Assembly: GCA_045540335.1 (NCBI GenBank)
Contig: JAZQHC010000052.1
Span: 1 to 60,674 of the forward strand
From: RGIG7213 sp045540335
GTDB lineage: Bacteria > Bacillota > Clostridia > Oscillospirales > CAG-272
Length of the DNA stretch: 60,674 bases
Reading direction: 5' to 3'
Part shown: positions 1-7,509 of the stretch, in pieces
Position numbering within the stretch: the stretch's first letter is position 1
Layout: the number at the start of each line of letters is the position of its first letter
The notes under the pieces: generated by a model
Databases searched by the model: none
Told to the model about the DNA's origin: nothing
What the model saw: the letters and a program-made list of their open reading frames with translations, nothing else
Position numbers and translations under genes: made by a program

Positions 1-2
1 GG

Positions 3-293
3 GAAGAAAAGGAGATCACCGTCAAGGCGCTCGGCGAAAAGCTTTTTCTTGATTCGGGAACGATGACACCCGTGCTCAAAAGCCTTGAAGCGAAGGGCTA
101 CGTGACACGCAAACGAAGCACCACCGACGAGCGCCCGGTCAGCGTTTTTCTTACCGACAGCGGTGAGGCGTTGAAGGAAAAGGCGGTGGGCATTCCCGCC
201 AAGGTTGCAGGATGCGTGGGACTAAGCGCTGAAGAAGGTTTGCAGTTATATAAAATTCTTTATAAAATACTCGGAGCAGAGGACAAAAAATAA
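3..293 (+). CDS. MarR-family regulator, OhrR-like (5' end cut off by the window)
   Basis: This is the C-terminal part of a winged-helix MarR regulator; the reading frame is open from base 3, so the start lies outside the window. The visible 96 residues contain the recognition helix and wing typical of organic-hydroperoxide regulators of the OhrR group: LDSGTMTPVLKSLEAKGYVT, then RKRSTTDERPVSVFLTDSGE. A C-terminal dimerisation helix follows. OhrR proteins sense peroxides through an N-terminal cysteine, which is not visible here, so redox sensing cannot be confirmed. A strong terminator follows the stop codon. Base composition is clearly more GC-rich than most of the window. The MarR assignment is secure; the OhrR subgroup is inferred from the motif. 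Confidence 0.85.
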   Translation, partial: EEKEITVKALGEKLFLDSGTMTPVLKSLEAKGYVTRKRSTTDERPVSVFLTDSGEALKEKAVGIPAKVAGCVGLSAEEGLQLYKILYKILGAEDKK

Positions 294-305
294 ACGGTAT
301 ATCCC

Positions 306-333
306 AAAAGGACGCTCAATTAGCGTCCTTTTA
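306..333 (+). terminator. Intrinsic terminator after the MarR gene
   Basis: Perfect 11-bp inverted repeat, AAAAGGACGCT then CAATT then AGCGTCCTTTT, with the T-run forming part of the second arm. It lies 12 bases after the MarR stop codon. Confidence 0.85.
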
Positions 334-406
334 CTATTTGGTAGAAAAATTCATAATTGTGTGTTATAATCAGTTAAATAAAATACAGGTTTAACGGTGA
401 TATAAT

Positions 407-1183
407 ATGGGAGATATTTTAATAAAAATACTTGTCTGTTTTCTCGCAGGCGCGGGGGCAGGCATTGGAACGGGATTTGCGGGGATGAGTGCCGCCGCCG
501 TTATCGGCCCTATGCTGATAACCTTTTTGGGTGTGCCTGCTTACGATGCGGTGGGAATAGGACTTATCAGCGATGTTTTGGCAAGCCTTGTCAGCGCATA
601 TACCTATAAGAAAAGCGGAAATTTAGATGTTAAAAACAGTTTGCCACTGCTCGTGAGCGTTCTGATCGTGACGATGATCGGCAGCTTTGTGGCAAGCTTT
701 CTGCCCGAGCAAGCAATGAGCGGCACGATGCAGATAGCATTGATTATTATCGGATTGCGGTTTATATTAAAGCCGGTAAACAAGACGAGAGAACAGTTGG
801 AAGCAGGTTCTCCCAAGAGCAGACTGATCAAGGCGATCGCCGGCGGCATTTTCGTTGGCTTTATCTGCGGTTTTGCCGGCGCGGGCGGCGGAATGATGTT
901 GCTTCTTGTTCTGACTACTTTCCTCGGTTATCCTATGCATTTAGCGGTCGGCACAAGCGTGTTCATTATGGCGTTTACGGCTCTTACAGGCGGCATCAGC
1001 CATTTTATGATTGGTGGAGTTCCCGACATTCTATCCCTTGTGCTGTGCGTTGTGTTTACTCTGCTTTTGGCAAGAATTGCTGCAAAAATCGCCAACAAAT
1101 CAAACGCAAAAACCTTAAACCGCGTGGTCGGTATTGTTATGATCGTCACGAGCATCGTGATCTTGGCGGTAAATTATCTTTAA
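407..1183 (+). CDS. TSUP (TauE/SafE) family membrane permease
   Basis: A 258-residue polytopic membrane protein of the TSUP family, whose members export or import small sulfur-containing or organic anions such as sulfite, sulfoacetate or taurine. There are about eight hydrophobic segments in two homologous halves. Each half opens with a glycine-rich motif: AGAGAGIGTGFAGMSAAAVI near residue 14 and VGFICGFAGAGGGMMLLLVL near residue 150. The length is typical of the family. The start ATG has only a weak purine stretch (GGTGAT) upstream. The gene stands alone between two terminators. The substrate cannot be told from sequence. The preceding peroxide-type regulator is on the same strand but separated by a terminator, so a functional link is only a guess. 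Confidence 0.85.
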   Translation: MGDILIKILVCFLAGAGAGIGTGFAGMSAAAVIGPMLITFLGVPAYDAVGIGLISDVLASLVSAYTYKKSGNLDVKNSLPLLVSVLIVTMIGSFVASFLPEQAMSGTMQIALIIIGLRFILKPVNKTREQLEAGSPKSRLIKAIAGGIFVGFICGFAGAGGGMMLLLVLTTFLGYPMHLAVGTSVFIMAFTALTGGISHFMIGGVPDILSLVLCVVFTLLLARIAAKIANKSNAKTLNRVVGIVMIVTSIVILAVNYL

Positions 1184-1231
1184 TACTAACGCGCAAACAT
1201 TAATTACTCGAACAGAAGAAAATGTAACATG

Positions 1232-1256
1232 GGCTGACGTGCGGTCAGCCCTTTCC
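1232..1256 (+). terminator. Intrinsic terminator after the TSUP gene
   Basis: GGGCTGAC, GTGCG loop, GTCAGCCC followed by TTTCC. It lies about 50 bases after the permease stop codon. Confidence 0.7.
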
Positions 1257-1267
1257 TCGTTATACTC

Positions 1268-1352
1268 TCACCCCAACGCTTTACTCATTGCCGCGCCGGT
1301 GTCTGCTTTGGTGACGGCATCGAGGTGGCTGTAGATATTCGCCGTAGTGGAT
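1268..1352 (-). pseudogene. Relic: C-terminal tail of a tyrosine (phage-type) integrase
   Basis: The minus strand reads STTANIYSHLD, then a 16-residue tail ending at a TGA stop. This is the conserved C-terminal box of tyrosine recombinases and contains the nucleophilic tyrosine (TANIYSHLD). Only about 27 codons survive. The fragment abuts the end of the serine-recombinase relic, so the rest of the integrase has been deleted or displaced. A second, different integrase fragment on the same strand near 7,290-7,349 ends at the same point of the protein. The motif is seen directly; that it is a relic rather than a small gene is inferred from the absence of a start codon or upstream domain. Confidence 0.65.
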
Positions 1353-1353
1353 A

Positions 1354-2580
1354 TCAACAATCCTCACAAGTTGGGTTATTGGTGTATTTCTTTTCGGGTA
1401 TCGGTTGTTTGTCGATGAGCTTGTAGTAGATGTGGATCTCCCTCGGTGCTTTGCTATACTTACCGGGGCATTTATCCACCGTTACAAACTCGATCAGCTC
1501 CATACACATCTCACGGGTGAGTTCAGGCACTTCCATATATGTTTTCAGTCTGCGGATAAACTCATCAACATCGGCTTTATCCTTGTTGGCTTCTGCCTGT
1601 CTTTTCTCAATCTCGGATAGCTCGGCTTTCAGCTTATTCTTTTCCTCCACATACCGATTGAGAAGACCTACACAGATATCCTCGGGAATCTCGCCTGCGA
1701 CCTTATCCTCATAAGCCACCGTTATGAGCTTTTCCAGCTCTCCCAAACGGCGGTTTATCTGATTGGCACGTTTCCTATCCTGTGCAGTTTCCGTTGCCGT
1801 GATCTGCTCACAGCGTTTCAAAAACTCTGCTATGGCTTTCTGCTCGTCCGTTTTTACAAGAGTCATCTTGGAACGAATATCCTCCAAAACTATCTCGTTC
1901 AAAGTGTCCATCTTGATATAATGACTGGAACAGGCGCGGTCGCCAAACTTGGCGTAACTGCCGCACTTGAAGTTTTCACGGTAATGGATTCTCGGGCCTT
2001 TTCTTGAATGTCTTGTGTTATTCCAACCAGAATGCATCTTGGAGCCGCAGTCACAACAGAACACCAAACCCGAAAGCGGAAGTGTCGTTCCTCTTTTTGT
2101 TTTCTTACCCTGACTGACCGATGCTTCCATCTCACGGCATTTGTCCCACAATTCCTGTGTTACAATAGCTTCGTGAGTGTTATACACCGTCACCATATCC
2201 TCGGGATCACGCTTTACCGTTTTCTTGTTCTTGTAGGAAACGGTCGTTGTGCGCATCTGTACGAGGTGTCCAAGGTAATGGGATTGGTAATGATCTGCTT
2301 TACCGTACTGCATGACCAAAGATGATGGGAACGCCGAGTGTTAGAAATACCGAATTTCTGTTCCTTGTAATCGGATGGAATCGGGATACTATCTCAACGC
2401 CTCATTCGTCTGAATATACCGCAAGGGAGACTGTTGCTAAATGGCGCAATATACGTACAAATCCGTTGCACATCCATACGCTCTTCCATCTGCCGTACGT
2501 CGGTCACTCCAGTCACTTGTGACCGAACCTTTTTTGCTCATTTGCAAACCAAATTTCCTTTAGAACATTTCAATTCCTCC
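1354..2580 (-). pseudogene. Decayed large serine recombinase (C-terminal half)
   Basis: The longest intact frame (1354-2319, 321 codons from a TTG) encodes the C-terminal half of a large serine recombinase. It has the recombinase domain, a zinc ribbon (FCCDCGSKMHSGW, then FKCGSY and ACSSHYI) and a long coiled coil. The N-terminal catalytic domain is absent. Homologous sequence continues upstream in other frames: a run reading DSIPIPSDYKEQKFGISN and LWSCSTVKQIITNP joins the intact frame only if one base is restored in the G-run at 2280-2282. Further upstream, QMEERMDVQRI lies beyond at least one more frame break and a stop near 2380. A GGAGG and ATG-TTC-TAA at about 2566-2580 may mark the original start brought close by deletion. 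The result is a multiply frameshifted relic of a mobile element. Confidence 0.75.
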
Positions 2581-2589
2581 TTAGTGTAT

Positions 2590-2740
2590 TTAAAGAGTTC
2601 GCTTGTAATATGAATAGCAGGTATTCCGTTGGCAAGAAAAAAGCGTCAACATAAATTTGTTGCCGTAAAAGTCAGAAGGCGACAGACTGAAATCTGCCGC
2701 CATCATCATCCAAACAATGTCCCTCATAATGTCTTTAATT
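2590..2740. other. Unassigned spacer with degenerate coding traces
   Basis: No intact gene is visible. On the minus strand one frame reads GIPAIHITSELFKYTKEEL and continues into the recombinase-relic region; it loosely resembles the end of an M28-type peptidase, but there is no start or catalytic motif to support that. A hairpin (GGCGGCAGA, TTTCAG, TCTGTCGCC on the minus strand, about 2674-2697) follows the small pseudogene and could be a terminator, although its T-run is poor. Confidence 0.3.
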
Positions 2741-3030
2741 TTACTTTTTGAGCAATTTGCCGCCCGAATAGATATTGGTGATTTTAACCTCAAAATTAAC
2801 ATCACTACCATCAGCAGAAAAAGCAATAGGGTCAAGTGCGTGAGAAAAGCCCTCAAAATTAGGCTCTTTATTGTCATAAATTCCGTGGATTGAATGCTCA
2901 CCGCTTGCAACGGGAATTTCAAATGTTCTGTTACCTTGTTTTTTGCCATAAGAAACGCCGTCAACAAAAATGGTTACTGTATCGTATCGTAATAATCAGC
3001 ATTTGTTACTTTTACTATAACTTTTTTCAT
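2741..3030 (-). pseudogene. Small beta-rich protein gene broken by a 5-bp tandem duplication
   Basis: From an ATG at 3030 with a GGAGAG ribosome site the protein begins MKKVIVKVTNADYYDT and then stops after 18 residues. Near 2982-2991 the five bases GATAC are present twice in tandem. Removing one copy restores an uninterrupted frame of about 94 residues (VTIFVDGVSYGKKQGNRTFE and onward, ending YSGGKLLKK). The restored product has alternating hydrophobic strands like a PEGA or other small beta-sandwich domain; I do not recognise a named family. It sits 30 bases downstream of the lipoprotein gene, so it is the last gene of the same operon. The duplication could be a true mutation, a phase-variable site or an assembly error. 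Confidence 0.6.
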
Positions 3031-3060
3031 AAAATCTCTCCGTTCAAAATCTTAATATCG

Positions 3061-4413
3061 TCAACGCAACACATCGTTAATGTTCGTTGAAAGAATTGTG
3101 CCAACGGGAAATTGTGCGTTAGTGGAATATGTAACTTTCAACATACCGTTTCCTTGCAGTACCAGCTTAATGGTAACGGTATCGGCATCTTCTCCCCAGA
3201 AACTGCCTTTTACCAAAATCTCAGTATCAGTCAGTTCATAGTAATGGGGATCCTGACCGCCACCTTCGGAATAGTAGTTTTTACCTTCAAAAACGATAGG
3301 TGTTTGACTCGGATCGGTCTGTACCGAATTGAAATATCTATCAACTACAACACAAGCCTCACCATCAAATTGAAGTGCTGCACCGATCAGCATATCGCCC
3401 GACACATTCAAATTACCAACATATTCATTGGTGGATAGGTTTGTTTTCGGGTTAAGTACGGAAGTTGCATCGCAAACGGAGCAAACACCGTTTATATATG
3501 TGTGATCACCCTTGCTACCTTCTGTTGCGCCGCAAGTCTTGCAGGTCTTTGGTGCTTTACAAGTTGCAGGCTGCCAAGAATGTCCTAACGCACTACCGTT
3601 TGTTGCACCGCAAGAACATTTAGCTGCTTCGGTACAGTTAGCTTTTGAATAACTATGGGTGTGAGGTGCAGCAGCACCGCAGACGGTACAAGCACCGTTG
3701 GAATATGTATGATCACCTTTACCGCCCTCGGTCACACCGCAAGTCTTACAAGTTTTAGGTGTTTTGCAAGTAGATGACTGCCAAGAATGTCCTAACGCAC
3801 TACCGTTTGTTGCACCACAGGCGCATTTCGCCGCCTCGGTACAAGTAGCTTTTGAATAGGTATGAGTATGTGCTTCTGTCTGCTCCGTATTGTCGGTAGG
3901 CTGTTCCGTTGCATCGGTATTGGAATTGGTTTCGTCCACAGGATCATCTACGTTGGTTTTCACCTCAAGAGATATGTTAAGCTCGGTTGCGGCATTTTCA
4001 GCAGCCAACGATGCTTCTGCCAAAACACTTTCTGAATTTAACTTGTTATTCTTTTGTTCTGCAATTTCAAATTCAATCGTTGCGCCATCTTTGATGAAAC
4101 CCTTTGAATTTGCAGCGGTTACAAATGCCTTTATCACCGTTTTATAATCCGCACCTTCGGTCAATATCTCGTCAACGATCTGTTCTGCATCCTCGTTGAC
4201 AGCTTCAACCGCCAGAACAATGCCACCATCGGCAAGATACATTTTGATTTGCGGGTTAATGCTTGCCATCAAAACCGCTGAATAGTCCTCCGGCTTTTCA
4301 AATGCGCCAACATCATCTGTCGACGGCTCGCTTGACTGTCCCTCGCTGTTATTGCAAGCGGCAAGCGAAAACACAAGGCATAGCGAAAGAATAAGAGTTA
4401 ATAATTTTTTCAT
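3061..4413 (-). CDS. Lipoprotein with RsgI-like N-terminal domain and two Cys-rich repeats
   Basis: A 450-residue predicted lipoprotein: lipobox LAAC with Cys20 after a hydrophobic signal, then an acidic low-complexity linker. Residues about 43-152 (AVLMASINPQIKMYLADGG, then AVEAVNEDAEQIVDEIL) resemble the extracytoplasmic domain of RsgI-type anti-sigma factors, which carry an ASINPxI-like motif. Residues 182-247 and 251-315 are two near-identical Cys-rich modules (HTHTYSKATCTEAAKCACG, then CKTPKTCKTCG and CTVCG), a repeat type common in clostridial surface proteins and probably metal-binding or disulfide-rich. A C-terminal beta-rich domain of about 120 residues resembles lipocalin-like folds. 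RBS AAAGGATGA. It starts 29 bases after the DUF898/Sel1 gene, so the two are probably cotranscribed. Function unknown. Confidence 0.75.
   Translation of the reverse strand: MKKLLTLILSLCLVFSLAACNNSEGQSSEPSTDDVGAFEKPEDYSAVLMASINPQIKMYLADGGIVLAVEAVNEDAEQIVDEILTEGADYKTVIKAFVTAANSKGFIKDGATIEFEIAEQKNNKLNSESVLAEASLAAENAATELNISLEVKTNVDDPVDETNSNTDATEQPTDNTEQTEAHTHTYSKATCTEAAKCACGATNGSALGHSWQSSTCKTPKTCKTCGVTEGGKGDHTYSNGACTVCGAAAPHTHSYSKANCTEAAKCSCGATNGSALGHSWQPATCKAPKTCKTCGATEGSKGDHTYINGVCSVCDATSVLNPKTNLSTNEYVGNLNVSGDMLIGAALQFDGEACVVVDRYFNSVQTDPSQTPIVFEGKNYYSEGGGQDPHYYELTDTEILVKGSFWGEDADTVTIKLVLQGNGMLKVTYSTNAQFPVGTILSTNINDVLR
3469..3870 (-). repeat. Tandem duplication of a ~65-codon Cys-rich module
   Basis: Two in-frame copies (about 3670-3870 and 3469-3663) inside the lipoprotein gene, highly similar at both DNA and protein level. 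Long identical stretches include the bases encoding ATNGSALGHSWQ in both copies. Such copies can expand or contract by recombination. Confidence 0.8.
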
Positions 4414-4442
4414 ATAGATTCATCCTTTCTGATCATTTTCTA

Positions 4443-6707
4443 CTATTCTCTTGTAAGTGTCCTGCTCCAGCCATCACCTTGCATGGTTAATATATCCCCA
4501 TCCAAATGAATAGTACATTTATTGAACGAATAAGCGGGATTATCAGGATCAGTAGGGTAATAATTAGAACGCATCAATAAGCAAACGCCGCCAGAAGTAT
4601 TTATCAATTCATATGTACCGTCGTCTCCACTTGCCAAGGGTATCATCCAATGTTTCCCATCATAATAAAAACTGCCATGTCCTTGTTCAACTGCCTGCCA
4701 CACCTCATGGGTAAATGTATAGGATCCAGTTGCATCGAATACATAACGATAAATTTCCAAAGTATCTTTACCCGTAGCAGGGGATGCGTATCTGTTATAC
4801 ATTACCCATTCGCCAACAATGTTATCTACTAAATTTACCTCTGGGGTGGTAGATGTAGAAGGAGTGTTGGTGCCTTCAATAGATGGGGGATTGGTGTCAT
4901 TCGTAGTTGTTTCTCCTGTCTGACTATCAGAGTTATATTTATTATCAAGCCATTCTTTTGCTTCTGTGGTTGTTCCCTCGGTTACATTCAGATAGTGTGT
5001 GCAAAGGAAATGTCCATCAGTTTCATCATACTTTGACCAAATCTCGATCCATGACGGGGCATTGCTGAATGGATAACTCACTTCTGTAATGCCTGTCCCG
5101 GTGATGATCGCCTGTGTGCGCCATCCATAGTCACTACGAAGATATACCATTTCTTCATATTCGGACAATCCGAACTGGATATATAGAACGCCTCTGTTTA
5201 TATCAAAAAACGCTTCTTCATCAATAATGTACTCAATATGTCCCTTGGAATCCTCTAAAGAATGAGTTTCACCTTTAATATCCTCAACATCAACCGTCTC
5301 TAAATAAATCACTTGCCTATTCGGTGCAGACCCCACAGCACCGCCAAGTCGCAAGCCAAAAATCGCCATAACACCAAAAGCAACAACTACCAATAAAACT
5401 GCACCGACAACACCCAAAACAATCGGCAACACCTTGCTTTGCTGTGGCATTACACGATTTTCGGAAAGTTGCAAGGCAATATTTTTTACGGTTTCGTCAT
5501 ATTCGGCAGTACGAGCCGTCGCCTCGGCAGCACCCCATTCCATCGCAACCTTAAACCAATATGCAGACTGCGGAAGATTATTTGCGTTCTTGTATTCAGC
5601 CACAAGCAGCCAGCTTGCTTCTGCATTTCCGCATTGTGCCGCTTCTATAAGAATAGGCACTTTTTGCTCAGTTGGTGATTGCTTCGCTAGATCTAACAAT
5701 GCGGAGTGGACTTTACCATCAGCGGCTTTTTGTAGCAATTCCAATGCCTTATCTTCATAGAGTGTATTTTCACCTTTAAGCTGTTTTGCCAGATGATATG
5801 CCGCAAAAGGATTGCCGTCCTCTGCCTTTTGTTCAAGAGTATCGTTATCTTCTTTACCTGTATAACCGCTTTTCATAGCTGCAATCTCTTGGTCGTTAGC
5901 CGCTATGCGGTATTTTGCAAAGTCCTGCACAGCGGTCAATTCGTGTGCTTTGGCTTTTGCCTGTATTTCAGGTGTTTGATAAACCGCTTCGGTATGCTTT
6001 ACTTCCCATTTCTTATAAATGACAGTAAAGAACAGCGCATATATACCCAAGGTCAAAGGAGTCAGCAGAACAAGGAGCAGATATTTTACAAAGAGTTGTC
6101 CGCCTGTGCCGTTAAATTCCAACGGACTGCCGCCGATATGGGTATGCTTTGCCTCCCATTTCAGCACCATCTTGTCCGCCCATGCTTTTCCGATACCAAA
6201 GGTGAACAGTGTAAGAATAAACGAGAGAATATGTATTCCAAGATAACCGCCTGCGCCACCAGAGAAATAACTGTCAACGGGTCTTTCTTCATCGGCATAA
6301 ACCGTATGCTTTATAACCCATTTTTTCATTCCCAAACCGAGCCATATACCGTAAATACCAAAGGTGATAATGGTTAGGAACACCCACAGCAGATATTTAC
6401 CGATCAACTGATGTCCATGACCGTTAAACTTCAACCGTCTGCCGTGAATAACGGTGTGCTTCACTTCCCAGCGTTGCACCAAACAGAGCATCCACGGATA
6501 TGCAATGCCCAAGGTGATGGTGTTCACCAACGCCGAAAGTATTCTGTAACCGATAAGCTGCCAAGTGTTGCCGTCAAAGTATGAACCCACACCTGCGGCG
6601 ACACTTACCGTTTCTTTTCTTGCACTTACCACCGCTATTGCGATTATTGCACCCACAACAATCACAGCCACAGCGAGCACAACAAGTATCCCAACTGGTA
6701 TTCCCAT
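4443..6707 (-). CDS. Membrane protein: two DUF898-like units, Sel1-like repeats, lipocalin-like end
   Basis: A 754-residue protein. I start at the ATG at 6707 (MGIPVGILV), which has GGAGAAAG upstream; the open frame runs 83 codons further but that part looks non-coding and contains the leader hairpin. After one N-terminal helix come two tandem membrane units of about 100 residues. Each repeats the pattern WExKHTxIxGxxLxFNGxG (RLKFNGHGHQLIGKYLL and PLEFNGTGGQLFVKYLL), typical of DUF898. Then come helical Sel1/TPR-like repeats (AEDGNPFAAYHLAKQLKG, AADGKVHSALLDLA, AAQCGNAEASWLL), another transmembrane helix (VLPIVLGVVGAVLLVVVAFG), a Ser/Thr-rich linker, and an outer C-terminal domain beginning IVGEWVMYNRY, resembling lipocalin-like folds. 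First gene of an operon with the RsgI-like lipoprotein. An envelope sensing or assembly role is a guess; function unknown. Confidence 0.7.
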   Translation of the reverse strand: MGIPVGILVVLAVAVIVVGAIIAIAVVSARKETVSVAAGVGSYFDGNTWQLIGYRILSALVNTITLGIAYPWMLCLVQRWEVKHTVIHGRRLKFNGHGHQLIGKYLLWVFLTIITFGIYGIWLGLGMKKWVIKHTVYADEERPVDSYFSGGAGGYLGIHILSFILTLFTFGIGKAWADKMVLKWEAKHTHIGGSPLEFNGTGGQLFVKYLLLVLLTPLTLGIYALFFTVIYKKWEVKHTEAVYQTPEIQAKAKAHELTAVQDFAKYRIAANDQEIAAMKSGYTGKEDNDTLEQKAEDGNPFAAYHLAKQLKGENTLYEDKALELLQKAADGKVHSALLDLAKQSPTEQKVPILIEAAQCGNAEASWLLVAEYKNANNLPQSAYWFKVAMEWGAAEATARTAEYDETVKNIALQLSENRVMPQQSKVLPIVLGVVGAVLLVVVAFGVMAIFGLRLGGAVGSAPNRQVIYLETVDVEDIKGETHSLEDSKGHIEYIIDEEAFFDINRGVLYIQFGLSEYEEMVYLRSDYGWRTQAIITGTGITEVSYPFSNAPSWIEIWSKYDETDGHFLCTHYLNVTEGTTTEAKEWLDNKYNSDSQTGETTTNDTNPPSIEGTNTPSTSTTPEVNLVDNIVGEWVMYNRYASPATGKDTLEIYRYVFDATGSYTFTHEVWQAVEQGHGSFYYDGKHWMIPLASGDDGTYELINTSGGVCLLMRSNYYPTDPDNPAYSFNKCTIHLDGDILTMQGDGWSRTLTRE

Positions 6708-6740
6708 TTTTCTTTCTCCACATTCTGCATATAATAAAAA

Positions 6741-6764
6741 GTGCGCTAACCGAAGCCAGCGCAC
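6741..6764 (-). terminator. Hairpin with T-run in the leader of the DUF898/Sel1 gene
   Basis: On the minus strand GTGCGCT, GGCTTCGGTT, AGCGCAC is followed by TTTTTATT, an intrinsic-terminator shape ending about 30 bases before the start codon at 6707. It could be an attenuator for the operon or the leftover terminator of a deleted upstream gene. The opposite strand also ends in a run of T, so it could act both ways. Confidence 0.55.
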
Positions 6765-7082
6765 AAAAAACGCAAACTCCGATAGTCGCCAAACTATATC
6801 AATACGAAGAACATTATATTCATTCACACCGATGAAATTTGCATTTTTATCAAATTCACTGTGTGAATGAAAAATGGTATAGTACCCCCTATGAATAAAT
6901 AATGTTCTTCTTTTCAATTTTCGAATTAATATAATTTGCCTCGTATAGTATATCACATTTCCTCTTATTTTACAAGTAGTTTTGCCAAAATTACGATGGT
7001 TTCACAATGATTCACGCATATTTACTCAAAATCACAAGGAGGATACTTGCGTTAGGTATTGCGATCATCACAAAGAAAAAAG

Positions 7083-7121
7083 GAAATCCGACCATCTGAA
7101 CGATGATCGGATTTTTTGTTT
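7083..7121 (+). terminator. Intrinsic terminator of a vanished plus-strand gene
   Basis: AAATCCGACCATC, TGAAC, GATGATCGGATTT with one mismatch in 13 pairs, then TTTTGTTT. No gene remains directly upstream. Confidence 0.65.
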
Positions 7122-7191
7122 AGCAGCCCGTTTCATTGATTTTTCTTATGAGCTACCTTGTGCCGTTAAGTTTGTTCAAGCCATAAAAGCA

Positions 7192-7231
7192 AAAATGCGA
7201 CAGAAGGATTTTTCTCCTCGCTGTCGCATTT
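7192..7231 (-). terminator. Terminator-like hairpin inside the end of the integrase relic
   Basis: On the minus strand TGCGACAG, then AGGA, a GAAAAA loop, TCCT, then CTGTCGCA, followed by TTTTTGCTTTT. Placement suggests the 3' end of a former minus-strand element gene. Confidence 0.65.
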
Positions 7232-7239
7232 GGCATACA

Positions 7240-7349
7240 TAATCAAGCTGTTTTGTCTCTTTTAGTTGTTCATAAGGATTTTTGATATTCACAGTGGTAC
7301 TCATATCGCTATGTCCGAGCCATTCTTGGATCTGATTCATTAAGCTGTG
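7240..7349 (-). pseudogene. Relic: penultimate segment of a tyrosine integrase
   Basis: The minus strand reads HSLMNQIQEWLGHSDMSTTV, the box around the conserved GHS (third catalytic region) of phage-type tyrosine integrases. Just where the catalytic tyrosine should follow (expected NIY), the frame changes to unrelated sequence (NIKNPYEQLKE). No start or upstream domain is present. The missing end has a counterpart, though not an identical one, in the fragment at 1268-1352. Motif seen directly; status as relic inferred. Confidence 0.65.
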
Positions 7350-7429
7350 ATCTCTTTGATTTCCATTTTATTTCAAAGTGTCATATTGTTATTCGTATAG
7401 GATGTATGCTAATGTTATTACAATCACTA

Positions 7430-7458
7430 TTGAATTTTTCTGGTTTCTATGATATAAT
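7430..7458 (+). promoter_or_regulatory. Sigma-A type promoter of the aldo/keto reductase gene
   Basis: TTGAAT, 17-base spacer, TATAAT, about 50 bases before the start codon. Confidence 0.75.
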
Positions 7459-7509
7459 TGTCTTTATAAATAAAATCGGCAAAAAAATGCTTTTTTGGGG
7501 AGTTAGATT

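Larger units (their letters stand above)
6960..7240. other. Degenerate spacer with an orphan ribosome site and two hairpins
   Basis: No credible gene is visible. A strong ribosome site (AAGGAGG, about 7038-7044) is followed by TTG-CGT-TAG, so any gene it served is gone, and only about 45 bases later comes a plus-strand terminator. The neighbouring integrase fragment supports deletion of a former gene or element here. Confidence 0.45.

Noticed and set aside
2590..2967. 125-codon minus-strand open frame over the small operon gene
   Set aside because: It is the displaced frame of the pseudogene at 2741-3030. The restored frame has ribosome site, sensible composition and natural stop, whereas this one has none.
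5793..6377. 194-codon plus-strand frame inside the DUF898/Sel1 gene
   Set aside because: It is antisense to a well-supported gene, has no ribosome site and gives a composition typical of a shadow frame.
6708..6956. N-terminal extension of the DUF898/Sel1 protein by 83 residues
   Set aside because: The extension covers the leader hairpin, is rich in unusual residues, and the internal ATG at 6707 has the better ribosome site followed at once by a membrane helix.
7340..7509. Intact site-specific integrase near the aldo/keto reductase
   Set aside because: Only about 25 codons around the GHS box remain and the frame is lost on both sides, so it is listed as a relic.
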